Below are positions 44,298 to 57,800 of a stretch of 64,000 bases of DNA, one piece after another. A program made the translations under genes and the position numbers. The notes below the pieces were generated by a model. It had not been told where the DNA came from. It was given only the letters and a program-made list of their open reading frames with translations, and ran no database searches. Source of the DNA: Clavelina lepadiformis (taxonomy: Eukaryota; Chordata; Ascidiacea; Aplousobranchia; Clavelinidae); contig NC_135244.1 of NCBI RefSeq assembly GCF_947623445.1, positions 20,398,860-20,462,859 of the forward strand, given 5' to 3'. The first letter of the stretch is position 1, and every line of letters starts with the position of its first letter.

Positions 44298-45035
44298 TCT
44301 AACGAAAGCAACCCAACTGCCTATCTTTAAGAACACCTAAAGTAGGCCTACTTACGGGGAAATATTCTTACACGGTCTAACCGTAAAATGAAGGCGAATT
44401 TACGCCAAAGCAAGTCGATTCGTCAGTTCTTACACAAGCGTGAAAATGCGACTTATTCATTTGGAAAACGGATCAAACTTAGGCTGAGTCGTTTGCACTG
44501 TGGCCGTTATTTACACGAAATGTTACTGAAATGCCCCTTTACCGAGAAACGTTAAAGTTTATTAAGAGAATAAGCTGTAAGACGTTTTGCAGCACTCCTA
44601 TAACATTTACTGTTGACATTATCGCGAAATTCAAAGCAGATTCAACATCGCGGTTATATAATATCACAACATCTTGCGATTGATATTCTACCCTATAAAT
44701 TCTTATTACTGTATTTCTATCGTGTTACTGGTACGTTCTCAATAGCAAAACTGGAAAGGTCTAATATTGCTAAACAACAAACGTTTCTTATTCTCGTTTT
44801 CTAAGATTAGACGGTTAGTTCTGTTCTTCCCTGCATTTAAAACCAGAACTTTGCAAATAAAACTTGCTTGTAGCTTTTCTATGCTCTCGTGTTGCCTTTG
44901 TGTTACGATTACGTATCTCGTTTCAGAAAATTACGCTCATTTTCTACAAACTTAAACACCTGTTCGGTGACAAGCACCACAAGTTCTGAGCCAGTAGCTC
45001 GTTTCCACAGAATGTCAGTGGTTAAGCAAATTAAT
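44298..45035. other. Spacer
   Basis: No gene recognised. Contains aatgtcagtggttaagca at about 45012, related to the direct repeats that follow. Confidence 0.35.
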
Positions 45036-45537
45036 ATCAATGTCAGTGGTTATATAATAATGGTATATGATATACTGTATACTATAAACAATTATACAAA
45101 TATATATAAAACTATGAATTATATATCAAACTTAGGATGAGTCTTTTCCACGTAGTAGCGTGAAAATTATGCTCATAATTAATTAATAATGTTGCTGTCA
45201 AACGAATAAGATCAACTTTTTATACATCCACGTGAGTTTGCAATTCTGCAACCAATTCATTAAAAAACGAAAATGTCTGTGTGACGTGACAAAGCATGAG
45301 CGTGCAAACGATTCCGATTCTAATTTTAAAGAGCTAGAAATGAACCGGATATCTCTGTCGCCGTGAATAACCACGTGATGCGAGAACTAAACATGAAACC
45401 TGATTTGGGGTTTTAAGAATAGCGTTTTGACGTAATGATGACGGTAACATTGCTAGAAATGGTCGTTTTTTCGAGACGTTACTGGGTGTGATTACCTGGA
45501 CATTCTGTAACCTATGTACCATCAATGTCAGTGGTTA
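45036..45537 (+). repeat. Promoter-like relic flanked by 17-bp direct repeats
   Basis: The run atcaatgtcagtggtta occurs exactly at 45036-45052 and 45521-45537. Between them, from about 45275 (tgtgacgtgacaaagcatga) to 45490, the DNA follows the order of the upstream block of copy 9 (33317-33500), though strongly diverged. No receptor coding sequence follows. Confidence 0.5.
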
Positions 45538-46215
45538 AGCAGAGGCCGACAGTTTCGGTCAGTAGGAGTTGGTAAACAAAGTCTAAACCGGAAACATTCC
45601 AAACCTGAAACAGCAAACGTTTAGGTGTTAGGGGAAAACGTCCAAGTCCACAAGCCGAATTCGTAGTATGTGTCCGGTTCCTGTTTAGAAATTTGGCTCA
45701 ATCGCTTGTCATGTCAAGCAATAATTAAATTATTATTGATGATTTTTTACGCCGGCAACGATTGTTACAAATAGTTGGGTGTAATCTTGCCAAGGACGAC
45801 GTCATAATCGGCTGTTACAACGTGATAAAGCGTCGAATTCTTAGAATTCAATTAGAACTTGGCAGCGTGTTCCTTTCATCTCAATAAGCGTTAGCCGGGT
45901 GAGATCAAAACTACGCGGAGAGGCTTCAACTTTGTTTCTTAATTACGTCCATGATGTCTACACTTCCCTAACAAACTTAAAATCTGTGCTAGTGTCAGAA
46001 AGTGCTTTCTCATCTGTTCTCAGTATGTGAGAGCATTGGACGGATTAAGCAAACAAATTTCAAATTGAAGCCTGTCGCTATCCTGACAGCAGCCACTACA
46101 TGACAGTGTTTTCTAATGTTTTTGCCCATCAAGAAGCCTTTGAAATAATTATCATTATCTTGAAACCTTTTCTGTAAGAAGCGTACGTTTTATACTTCAG
46201 CCGTAATTCTGATCA
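45538..46215. other. Spacer
   Basis: No gene recognised. Confidence 0.35.
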
Positions 46216-46223
46216 ATCGTATT

Positions 46224-46767
46224 TAGGGTTGGATTATCCGGATAACGGTTAACCGATTAACCGCAGTTTTTTTCCTATCTGATATCCGGATATAATTCTG
46301 CCGGTTAACCGGCTAAAAGGGTATCGTTGCTAATGCGTTTTACACTTTTTAGTAAGTTTGAACATTCTTTGTTACGTAGAGGCTGACTCCCGCTGAGCGC
46401 AATTAAACCTTTGTTCACACTTCTATTGTCTTATACTTTCAACTACGGTACTCGTAAAATGCACGAGTGAAATTTAGTATCACGTCACAAAGAAAGCATA
46501 ATGAATGGTGCTTTATGAGGAGGGCGTTGCAGAAGCAGTGAACATTAAATTTGCGTGATTTTTCTCGTATTCGCTCGTACTGCGCGTGTACGTAGATCTA
46601 CAATAAAACTGTGTAATGATTTTACAATCCATTTTTCATGCAAACCTCGTGAAATCGATTGTCTCACTTAGCAGTTATTATCCGGTTAACCGGTTAGATA
46701 AATTCCAAATATACGGATATATCCGTTATCCGGATAGTAAAAATTATTGATATCCGAACTAACCCTA
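46224..46767. mobile_element. hAT-like element, 544 bp
   Basis: Left end tagggttggattatccggat and right end with atccgaactaaccctaa are inverted relatives, each rich in ATCCGGATA and GGTTAACCG words. Exact 8-bp duplication atcgtatt at 46216-46223 and 46768-46775. No coding frame. Confidence 0.85.
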
Positions 46768-46775
46768 ATCGTATT

Positions 46776-47799
46776 CATTGAAAGAATAAATGGTAATCAA
46801 CCGACAAGTTAAGATGGAAATGAGAACAATTCTCTGTCCCGGCTATTGAATGGAAATGTCTGCCTTTTGCAAACTACTGACTAACTCAATCCCTATTTGA
46901 CAAAAAAAACTGTTAAACCGTTAACTGTTAAATTTTAATTTGAGCGTTGTCTATTAAGCGTGAAAAAGATTACCATTATTGTCTTCACTATTTGATGATT
47001 ACTCAAAACTAGCTTATTAAACGTACATCGCGCGCATTATGTTGTCACAATCTATAGCAGAACTGGGGGTTGGCAACGGTTATGATGCTCCACCTTCACG
47101 TGGTAGTCTCCTGTCTAACAAGGGTAAAAAATAATTTTGACATAAGACAAGCAAAACGCCGAATAAAGATGAAGAAAGACGCGTAAGATGGTCTGATGTC
47201 GGGAAGGGCGCGTGCGACCACCCTTGCTCTAGCTGTGCCCACAGTGCTTTGGGGTTGAAAGCAACAAGTTTTCCGTTGGCTGGTATGCAGAAAAACTGCA
47301 GCAATTAGAATAGCCACCTCATTATTTATTATCAAAATTTGGAGTCTTTTCCGCACAGAGCAGCAGCTTCGTAATGTATTGCAGTAGGTGTTAGTACAAA
47401 GCATTATAGCAGCCAACTTCACCTTAGGTCAACGTCGTGTGAAATTCATGAAAAATGATTTTATAAATCATCGAACATACCAAACCCAAAACAGAATCGC
47501 GCAAAAATGAGTAAAACACATTGTTAAAAGTAAAAATAAATATTAAAATCAATTTCGCATACAGAAAGCACCGGGTTATCAGCAACACAAAAGCACAACG
47601 ACATATGATAGCAAGTATGACAACGGTTATTCGAAACCGGGAAAGACACACAGCGTGCAGAAGATGCCGATAAAACGCAAGGTACTAAAAACAAAACAAG
47701 ATTTCGAAAAACTGAATCCTATGTTAAAGTCGCAGTAATCTGAAATGACAACGCAAAAAACTGCAAACATAATTCAGGTAATGCATCAGGGGTTTCCCC
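46776..47799. other. Spacer downstream of ZNF277 gene
   Basis: Includes the likely 3' UTR of the minus-strand gene above 47600. No other gene recognised. Confidence 0.4.
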
Positions 47800-48881
47800 T
47801 TACAAATCAAAATAGCCGCCGACAACTAAGTCAGTTAAAATGCTGTTGTTGACGATAGCTCTGCAGTCTATGCCGTCCTCGCCTATAACGAAAGTGTCTT
47901 CCGGTTCAAACAAACCGTCCTTGTCCTCGAGCTGGCAGAGCAGGCAGTCGTCTTCGTAAGTTGAAAAGTAATACCTACGAGCACACACAACAGCACTAAG
48001 TCGATTGAACAAGATTTCCGTGACGCACAATACGTCAGCTGTCTTATATGTATTAAGATGGCTAGGTATACCATACTGCTGGACAGAGAACTTCCATTAG
48101 ATTAAGCGCTTTATTATTTGGAAACCTAAATAAGCATGCCGCAACAGAATTCCTTTAAATGGTTTTAAAACGATAAGAAATGTTGGCACTATGGGTGAGC
48201 TGAGCAATCAACCAACCAACACAAATCGCTTTATAAATATCACGGCCACCGCATGGCGATAGAGAGCAATAAACCGCGCGATGTGAATCGTTTTTTTTAC
48301 TCACTGCGGTTGGTTCCAGCGTGTTGAGGACTTGAGACTTTCCTTGATCTTGGAAGCGATTTCGTCCGGATCATCCTTCGATACATGCATCTCTCTTCTG
48401 ATGAAGTTGATCAACTTGACCTGCTGGTAGAAGCTCAGCTGCATTTCATGACGTATGTTGACGAAATCGAAATCGTGAACTTCCTGAAACATTTTCGGAG
48501 CAAATTGATTAGAGTTTAGGAAGAAATACCAGCAGCAAATGACAGAATTCAATCCGCTGTACAAGAATAAACTTTTTTAATGAAACAGGTTGCCACGAAA
48601 GACAGCAACTTGAATGCAAAAACGATACAAGAATTCTAATCCCTGATCGGTTCTTACCTTCATATGGTCGTAAATCTTGTCGGCTTGGTCGTAAGAAGTG
48701 TCACAAAAAAAGCATACTGCGCGCTGGCCCTCCTCAATCCAACCAGACCAATCGCTGCAAAAATCAAAATCGATTTGACGAAAGTAATGAAGTCACAATA
48801 CTTAACTTGGTCGCTCTGGTGGTGGGTGGTTACCAGCTATCACTTGGAATTGGGTCTGTTATCAGAATCTTTATCCTCGGA
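47800..48881 (-). CDS. ZNF277: ZNF277 orthologue, 3' exons
   Basis: Minus strand, exons 48754-48658, 48483-48305 and 47974-47800 (stop TAA at 47802-47800), with GT-AG introns that keep frame; a likely further exon is 48881-48844. The first reads DWSGWIEEGQRAVCFFCDTS and DHMK, then EVHDFDF across the splice: a C2H2 finger (CxxC, 12 residues, H, 4 residues, H) split by the intron. Next come FYQQVKLINFIRR and YYFSTYEDDCLLC, and the end SILTDLVV, all close to the C-terminus of vertebrate ZNF277 as I know it. In mammals ZNF277 is a nuclear C2H2 protein linked to Polycomb (PRC1) recruitment and reported to bind ribosomal protein uS5. Here the last finger of the vertebrate protein is replaced by KDDPDEIASKIKESLK, without its Cys and His. 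Earlier exons were not found. Confidence 0.85.
48844..48881 (-). CDS. ZNF277: Probable 38-nt exon of the ZNF277 orthologue
   Basis: Bounded by a good acceptor (ctttcctcag) and a weak GTGATA donor. It reads SEDKDSDNRPNS and then joins in phase to DWSGW. The acidic stretch before DW-W fits the acidic linker at this place in the vertebrate protein. The intron to the next exon would be 89 bases. Inference only. Confidence 0.5.
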
Positions 48882-51800
48882 CTGAGGAAAGTCTTTGCAC
48901 GACTTTAACCCGGCGATAATTCCTCATCGCTCGAGCCCCGGTTACCGAGCTTGTGCAAGTTTTGTTTTTTACACATTTTTAATTGTTTATTTAATTTTTC
49001 ATATCTTTTCATATCTTTTTCGATCTTATTGCCCAAATTTAGAACTGTTGACCAGCATCACTGAACAGGAGCAAGCGTCATTAATGCCTTTCGTAAGGGA
49101 GTTACAATGGCAGCATTACCGGGTATCAAACACAGATCGCGCTATAACTGGTTACCGAGCCGAATGAAAAGGTTTTGATTTGAAGATTGCAATTCATTGT
49201 TGTCAAAGTGATATTTATTTGAGCTCATATTAAAAATTTCACTAAACAAAAATCGTGTTTTATTTTACAGGTTTCAAAAACTGCCAGCTCACAATGCCTC
49301 CGTAAAAAAAACTAAAAAAGACATAAAAATTTTTAACCTGCAAACTTATTATGTAGTAAAGAATCCTGACTGTAATTGAGATGACTTATTATAACACATT
49401 GATAAATTTCCTTCGGATTAACACGAAAGTTTCCAAAAATAAACACATCTACGTCATGTACTTTCGGTTATAAAAGTAATGCGACGATTACTGATAAACT
49501 GTCCTTAGAGTATAAAGTACTTGAAAGTGTCAAGTGCAAAACATCTGTGCTATCAAGTGTCTCAGTCGTGTGAGAAAAACACGCCACATTGGATAAACAG
49601 GGCCAAGTGGACATAAACAGGATACATGAAACAGCTACAATATTACGCGTTAAAACACTTGACAGGGCTAAAATGTTAATGTTTTTCTTAATCGTAAATT
49701 CACCGTCGGCATATTTTTTGAAAACAAAATAGCTACGACCCTTTCTCATAAATTCTCCAGGCATGTTGTGATATAAGGCGGCAAGCACAGATAAAAATTG
49801 CAAGGTTGCATTTTTAACAAGTTTGTGCAAGAAACGTGGCCAGAAGGCGTGTTCAGACATTATGAGGGTCGAGATCCGAGACAAGATGCGCTTATCCTGC
49901 GGTGTTAGCTATCCACTGATAACGGAGACACGACGCGTGGCGGTTTGGAAGAGTTGAAAATATCAACCTTCGAGCAGGTTGTGACAATTTCAAACTTATA
50001 CAAAAAAGTCCGATCGGCGTTTTAAGTTACAGCGGATGTTTCTTGTAAGCTGCAATCAGCAGATGGTTCAATTGAATTTGCACTATTTTCTTTCCAAATT
50101 GACGTATATTGTATACGCAATAATAACAATAACAAATGGGTTACAAAACGGGCAAGTTTAAATAGGTTAAATATGGGGTTCTATAGTTATTGGCTTGTTG
50201 ACAGCATATCGTAGAGACGTAGACCATAATGAAATACGGAATATAAAAACGCTGCAAGTCGGTGAGTAGTGCAAATGTTACTACAAAAATCATAAATTTC
50301 GGTTACAGAATTACATATTTAATGGTAATCCTCAGAAATCAACTTCACAACTAATATTTTCCGCAACTCACACGAGCCCACGATCGTCGTCAAATAAACC
50401 ACATTGACGTAATAATAATTAATAAGCGTATTACCTGGCCGAAGAATGCCAGCAATGGAATGATTACGGGGATGGAACGACAAGGCGCATATTTGAGCTC
50501 TCAAATCATCGAAATATTCCTCTCACGCCGACTGCCCTAGCTCGACGAAAAAACAGCGACGCCTTTCTGAGTCCGCGAAATGTCAACTATGTGCGGAACG
50601 AAAAGCGTTATGGAAATAATACACACGTCTGTTCAGTGAAGGACTGAGGAAGTATTTTAACTATTGGCACCGTTAAAACGTTTATTACCTCAATTTTATT
50701 TGCTGTAAAACAAAGGCTGTGTTGTACAAATTCCAAGAAAAAGTTATTATAAGTAACGCTGTGGCAAGGGACATGTATTTGAGAGAACATCTGAGGTTTA
50801 CCGTTTAATTCTAGCTTTAAGCACAGAATTTCGTGCGACCTTAGTAGTTGACGGCAACAGACTTGCAAAAGAAGATTTTGGTCACGCTCGACTGCACTTT
50901 TCATTCGGCATATTCTCAACATTTTTTGCCTAAGCTAAATACCAGCGTAGATACCTGGCCTGGTAATTGCGTCTAATACAGTTTGTCAACGCGTGTTCAG
51001 CGAACCGTAACGCGATAAATAGTTCCCAGAACAAAGAAGCGATTCGGTGCAGGCCGAGTGGTCCACAATAGAGCTTACTTCTTTAATCCTGCGGCCGAGA
51101 ATTTCTTTTCCCACTTGCATTTTTTGCTCAACAACTTATGATAAAAACAACCTCGTAGCGTACAGACGTGCAATAGACAATGTCTTTAGCATTCAGACAA
51201 CTGGCAAGACAATAAAATACAAGGAGCCATTGCAATTGTACAGTGACTACTTTTAACCTACGAAACACAATGGAAGTGTTTCAAGGTGCACAAAGAAATC
51301 GCGTTCTAGTACTTGGACGTCTCGCCGAAATAAATTAAAGTTTTAGACATCTGTCTCACGTTGAACAAAAATAACGGAAGCTAAATGTACAAAGCATTTC
51401 AGACAATGATTTTTATAACAGGTAATTTGTATCCCGGATGTCAGAGCAATAAATATTCACAGCAGACAATATACGTCAAAAACGAGAGACTTCAGACTTA
51501 GATACTCTCTCGGGTGAGTTAAAAAAAAGAAATCATCCAACCGGAACGATGATGTGCCCAGCATAAATATCCAAAAGTCTTGCTTTGATTTGAGTCCATG
51601 AAATGCCATTGCCTAATACCTCATGCGGTTATAAATACAGGTTGGTAACAAGACAACTGTGCAGCATGAAATGATGTAGGGATACGCGTTCTGTCAAAAA
51701 CTTACGATAGCAACTAAAGCAAAGCTTAAGTTTTAAACAGACTGATAGTTAGAAATTTGCGGAAAAGATTTCCAGTCAATCAATGAGTCAGTTCAGCGTA

Positions 51801-54800
51801 GGTTCGAATTGTTGTTTATTTTAACCGGGATTTATAACTTTGTAAATGTAACTAAAGCTCGCCCGAAGCAAGGCAAAGATTGTACAAAAGCTTGCGTTTC
51901 ATCAGGCCAAAACGAAGCAATGGTCCCACTGCTTGTCATGTTTGGTAGAAATAAACATTTTAATCATGGCATCTAAACTGGCGATGAACGCTGTGAAACG
52001 TGAAATTGATCTAAATGTGTTACTTTAAGGATATTGAGAGGCAGTAGGCGTGTTAAGTTTAAACGTGACTGATGTCAGAGGTCCGTTAATCGGGAATTTT
52101 TCAGCTGAACACCTCGCCACAACGGCAGAGTTCAAAGAGTGAGGCAAGTAATGACCGATAAATAAATGATAAGTGTAATTTTCGTGCTAGCAGATAAGAT
52201 TAATCAAGTTAGTATACAACTTACTAATTGCTAGAAAACAGTAGATGCTTGTGGTTAAGCATGAAGGCACCTGACCAGGAGAATTTCCTGGGTGCACGAA
52301 GCGTGCAAACTGGGCCGCTGGCGTAGGGAGAAAGCGACTAAAATGCTAGTGAATACTATCCTACATTTTACTACTTTTCATACTACTCTACCATATTGCT
52401 TAGATATGGCTGGACGATGTTGGCTGGGTTCATTCTACGTTTTTGAAAATTAAACTTAAACACAAACATACGAACCAATTTCAAGTTACATGCAGGTGGA
52501 GCACTGGGATGCCTTGACCATAAACGACCGAGTGTCACCAAGCGAAATTGTGGTAAAACGTAATCGCGATTAAATAGCCATGGCTGAAATTTGTCATCAC
52601 GATTTATGTGATTTTGTGAGGATTAAGTGGAAAGCTTCCGGACTAAATTCGCACCAACGTTCATTAGCCACGTATATAACGGCAGGTATCCAGTTTTCTA
52701 CTCGTGGCTCACAGTTTCTAATCTTGTGAGTGCAAATGTCGGTTAGTATTTGCGGTGGTGGTTACGCCTTTGACGACTTGAGTTTAAAGGGTAAATCACT
52801 CGTCGAACATTTCAAGTAAAATCTTTGATGATTCAAAGAACAGTTTTAGGGAGAAATTCGTCGTGCGTTATGGATGCTATTTTACACGGGTTGCTTTTAT
52901 TAAGGCCCTTTGTTACTAAAACAATCCTGTCATTGTTGTGTAATATACAGGCGGCTATGTTTAAGTGTAAGTCTTAAGCAAAAACGACAAGTGCGCCGCT
53001 TTAATACCCCAAGGCGTACTTTTGTTTTCAGATAACATTCCAGTGCAGTTGAGGTGAGGTTTAGTGAACGTCTAACAAAAGAAGACATATTAGCTTGCCC
53101 CTGGCATGAATGTTTCTCTTAAAACATCTTTGTTTCAAAACTCGCAGGTTCGTTTTAGGCTTCAGGTTACGACGAATATGGCAAAAAATATATTTTGTGT
53201 TATAGTCTGTCGGCCATCAGTACGCATCTTGAAAATACTGAAGCTAAGTAAAAGCGCTGACAACAATTGCTTAACTTTGTCATGTAGCAAGTGCATGCGT
53301 AGGGTGTAGCCATACTGGTCAAACCAGTATGTTAGTATAGTTTACGGACTATTGCGATTTTGATAAAAGAAATTGTGAAATCATCTTAGTCAGTGTGGCT
53401 CGAACTGGCTTTGAACTTTTGACCCTCGTTCTGACCAATAAAACGAACTTTCTAGTTGTCAAAGACGTACTTAATCGTTCCGCTGGGTTGGTGCTATGTC
53501 ACCTACAAGATTTAAGTCTCATAAAATGGCATTATGATGCGATTATAAATAAAAACATTTGACGAAAATATGTAACGCATTTTTCTACACGAGAAAAATC
53601 TAATTCAAAGATTTACGGCCTTGTGGGCAAAAATAAATCAACTTTTTACATTTTTTTTAACTTTTAAGAGACTGGCCTAGTCTGATAACAAACGCTTGCT
53701 TTTGAAGTTTTCTTTATTGATAATAATCATAAATCGCTAAAGTTAACTAATTGTTTTGAAGGAACAAGAAAAATTTCCATTCTGGTAGTTATGAGTCGTA
53801 AGCTTAATATTTAACGCCAGACAAGTTAAAAGCAAACGTCATGAGTCATGACGTAATTAATGAAAAACTTAAATACAATATCAAGCTCAACTAAATACAG
53901 AATGCGGTTGATTTGAACATAATCTTGATACTACTACATCGAAGTTAGTTTAACAAAGATATACCTCGGAAAATATTATTATGGCTACGCTGCGATCGTG
54001 AAAGCCAGTTTTCTATGGCAGTCCGCATATATGTAAACAAGAATAGATCTATCGGCAAAGTCATGTGACATATACTCTATTGCGACGTCACAATGGTTTG
54101 GGCAGCGTGGTTTCCTGTACGATTTTGTACCGATCTTAAACAACTGTTTGTTATTTAAGGCGGGCTCAAGTGTAAACTGCGAGAATCTTCGTATAAAGTT
54201 ACAGGATTGGGCAGAAATTCACCAGTGAAACCTCGTCAAGATTTCGCCTACGTCACAACACTTTGTACATTGTAATTTGACCAAAGACTCGCGCCAATGC
54301 ATTTCTTTGCTGAGTTGAATTTTGGTTTTTCGTCATTTTAAGTGGCTGGCTCACTTGCCTGTACATCTGGTCGAATTGAGAAAAGCACCTCAGATTTGCA
54401 GGTGGCCGGCATTGTTAATTCCGACACAGGAAGAAAAGAACAACTTACATGGTTAGGTGTGTGGTACAGACAGGACATTGGTGTATACCAGACATAATCA
54501 AATTTTTGCTGAAGTTCACTGAAATGCTTTACGTGTCTAACTGCTGCTGCAATAGCAAATTTAACTTTAAATAAATAAGTTAAAACGAAACGGAAGATTT
54601 TGCTGTTCGAAATTACCAAATACTGTGCAAGAGTTTCTTCCACATGCCGTATCAGAAGAAAGTTTAGTTTGCGCGTAGTTCAAAGCGGCGAGAGGGTTAA
54701 GTAGAAAGTAACCTCAGGTTAAAAAATCGCCCAACCCTAGATAAGGTAAACCTATCCTCGCTATCACGGCACTGGACTGGACTTTCCCGAAAAGACCGAT

Positions 54801-57800
54801 TTGATTTTTTGTTGACATTTCTGTGAAAGGCTTCGCAATAAACGGCGGTCTAAAATATAGTTCAAACTGGCACTGATTTTGAGTTTGCTTGACTTCAACA
54901 ATAGGTAGCTAAGCTGGCAAGTTAGTACAGTGCTATATGAAGCCGCTGATAGATGGATATTGAATCCTTTGGACATAGGCATTGTTCATCAAACAACTCA
55001 AAGCTAACCGCCATGAATCCGGATACGTAAATAAACGCTCAAAGCAATATACGGAGCGAGAACGTCACGTGTATAAGACTGATTAAGTCAGCGTCGTAAC
55101 GTATGGTCGATGTATTTTTATCAAACCGTAGTTATTTGTATCGACTGTATTATGACACACAATGTAGTGTATTGTTCGCAAAACCAGCTTAAAATATCGA
55201 CGATGATGTCATATCTTAGAACAATTCGCGTAATTGAAAAGTTGTTGAACGAAAACAAAAGTATTTACTTGTTACGTCAGGTTCGGAATAATCGTGAAAA
55301 TATGTGTTTGTGTAGAATATAAAACTTGCTACGTGATTTTTGTATTCAAGTACGCACCGTACTGCGTGCTGCTACGGTTTAAACATATCGTAACAAACAT
55401 GCTGCTAGTTGTAAAAACCGTTGGAACCATTCACTTGAATTCAGAGTACCACAGTCAAATGCCTGACAGATTAGTAGGTAGGTTACAGACATGGAAAGGC
55501 TAGATCAACAGAAATTGCTCGAATATCTGAGCAATTAATAATATTTTGTGCTCTAAAAACGTTACAGTTAAAATTGTGATACGAAGATTATGAAATATTC
55601 GTGACTCGACTAACTTTACTCATAGTAATTGACAGCAAAGCTGTAAAAGAATTTTTTGTACAAGTACTGCTTCGGTTCCACAAACACGAGATGTCAAATT
55701 CGAGACAAATCCCGCTAGCAGACCTAGGCTAATTGGTTCTGTGATGACATACATAGATGACGAGTCGGAATGTTAGTGACGACAAATCGAGGCATTTGTC
55801 TGAGAACCTCATCAGATAAAAAATAATTACGAAAATTTTTCACCCGATCAGAATAGTTGGTATTTCACAGTGGGTAGGTTACGCAGCCCGTTGTTAATGC
55901 AACCGGGGAAAACCGGGAAGTTTTTTAAGTTTGTTTCAAAGTTGTATGAGCTCAATAGACAGAGACAGTGCGAACGTGACGACACTAGAGAATAATTGCT
56001 CGGTACAGAACTTTTCTTATACTTCCGCTTTTGTAAGTGCTCGCTTTTTGATCTATTCACGTCAAATCTCACTAATGCGATGAAAGCCGCCAGCATCGTG
56101 GTTAAGGTTACCCAGCTGCACTTCAGCAACTTAAGCCATTTTGGAAGGAATTTTTTAAAAACCATGTTTTTTTTACAACCGAATGTTTACAAAAGCTAAT
56201 GTTTCGGACGAGGATTTTTAACATGTTTTGTCATGCGGGTGAATGAAACCTCAATTGAACAACTTCCTTGTTTTCAGAATTTTTATGTAAAACGCAACTC
56301 ATAGCACCAAGAACGCTGAAATCAAGGAATACCTGATCAACACCTGAAGAAAAAAGCAAAGGCATCGAAGAATAACAGGTGATAAAAGGTTTAGCGTGTT
56401 TTGTTCGATCGTAAACAGATGTATGTGAAAACCATATTGTCGGAGCAAACGCTATACAGTATGTCAAATATTCAGTCATAACAATAAGGACGACCCAGAT
56501 TAACGGGCAGAGGTCATTTGCGGACATATAAATGGTCTAATCCGAGTGCAGGTGGCACGAGCGAAAAATCAACATAAATCGTAGCACATAGCATCAACAA
56601 GACCACAAAAAAAGTGGTCTGCTTGCTCGGTCGTTCTTGACAATCTGTTTTGAAATTGCATTGTGCGCCGTTTACCATGTCAAGACGGCTTTGCACCTGC
56701 AGAAATTTTCAACCAGACGTCCGTTGAATAATACACACGTTTCGCCGAAGTCTCAACTTGAAGCAAGTAAATATTTCAAAAGGTAAACCCAACAGCGAAA
56801 GGAATTTTAATGCGAAAATTATTTGGCTGTAACCTAGGTATACGGACATTTTTATGCAGATGGAGGAATGTTGTCGGCAGAACAATTTGTAAAAGCGGTG
56901 AATTATTTAAACTTGAGATATCTAAGTAATTGACGTAAAGGTGCTACTTCGTGAGATAAATGTCAAAACTGTGTTGATAGAATTACTAAAAAACCACATG
57001 TGTACGTCCGCGATAACAAGTTCAGTCACGATGTATAGCTGTGGAAATCCTAATGAGCTTATGAAACATTAGCGAAGTAAATGCAATTAGCGAGTGTGTA
57101 TTTTTCTAGTTAAGTTAAATTACCTTGCTGAATCTTTCAACAAACGAAAACTAAAAAAAATTCCAGCAATTTCATTGAAACTTCTATAAGAATTACAAAC
57201 AGCTAATGCACGCCGCCTAGCGATGCATAGAATTATACAATTTATCCGCTTGCCGTCAAACGTGCACAATGAAGCTGAAGAAACATGGGTCAGAGATGGA
57301 TATGTGAACCGAGATCATTTGAAAATAATAAGCGTTACTTGCACTATTTTCTGATTAGAATGCAACTGGTTATATAGGTCGTAATAGTTGATCAAATTCA
57401 CTCAAAGTGCATCCACTGACACCTAACGGCAGATGTAAATTATGAATCTGAAAATATGAAATCCTCTTTTGCGGGAAAGGTTCGAAATTTATATTACAAT
57501 GGCGGTCTCTAAGTCATAACGAATAATCTAACGCGTAGTGAAATAGTGTCGGTATCTCTAAAGTAAGTAAGTAACACTATTTCATCTCTTTGCTATACAG
57601 TTGTAACGAAAACCAAAATAATCGTTTAAATTTTCATGAGAAACGATTTTGCGGTTGTCGGAATCCCCTTAATTTGCTCATAGTGGCATAGTGGCGAAAT
57701 ATTTGAAGAGTTAAAGATGTTGACCCAAGAATCGCGGGCTGGGATCGTTAACAGAAGAGTCTTTTGTATGAAACGCATTTCTCTCCCGGATACCCATTTA

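Noticed and set aside
51800..51830. ggttcgaatt as a possible tRNA T-loop (also near 57480 and 61770)
   Set aside because: No matching acceptor stem, A-box or cloverleaf around these runs. No tRNA, rRNA or CRISPR array was found in the window.
56231..56696. Two adjoining minus-strand frames with hydrophobic segments (TTFFVVLLMLCATIYV; WVVLIVMTEYLTYC)
   Set aside because: Considered as a broken membrane-protein gene or receptor relic. No family motif, no convincing splice sites, and AT-rich DNA gives such segments by chance.
57539..57584. 11-bp hairpin as a terminator or microRNA precursor
   Set aside because: Stem too short for a microRNA precursor, and no gene ends here.
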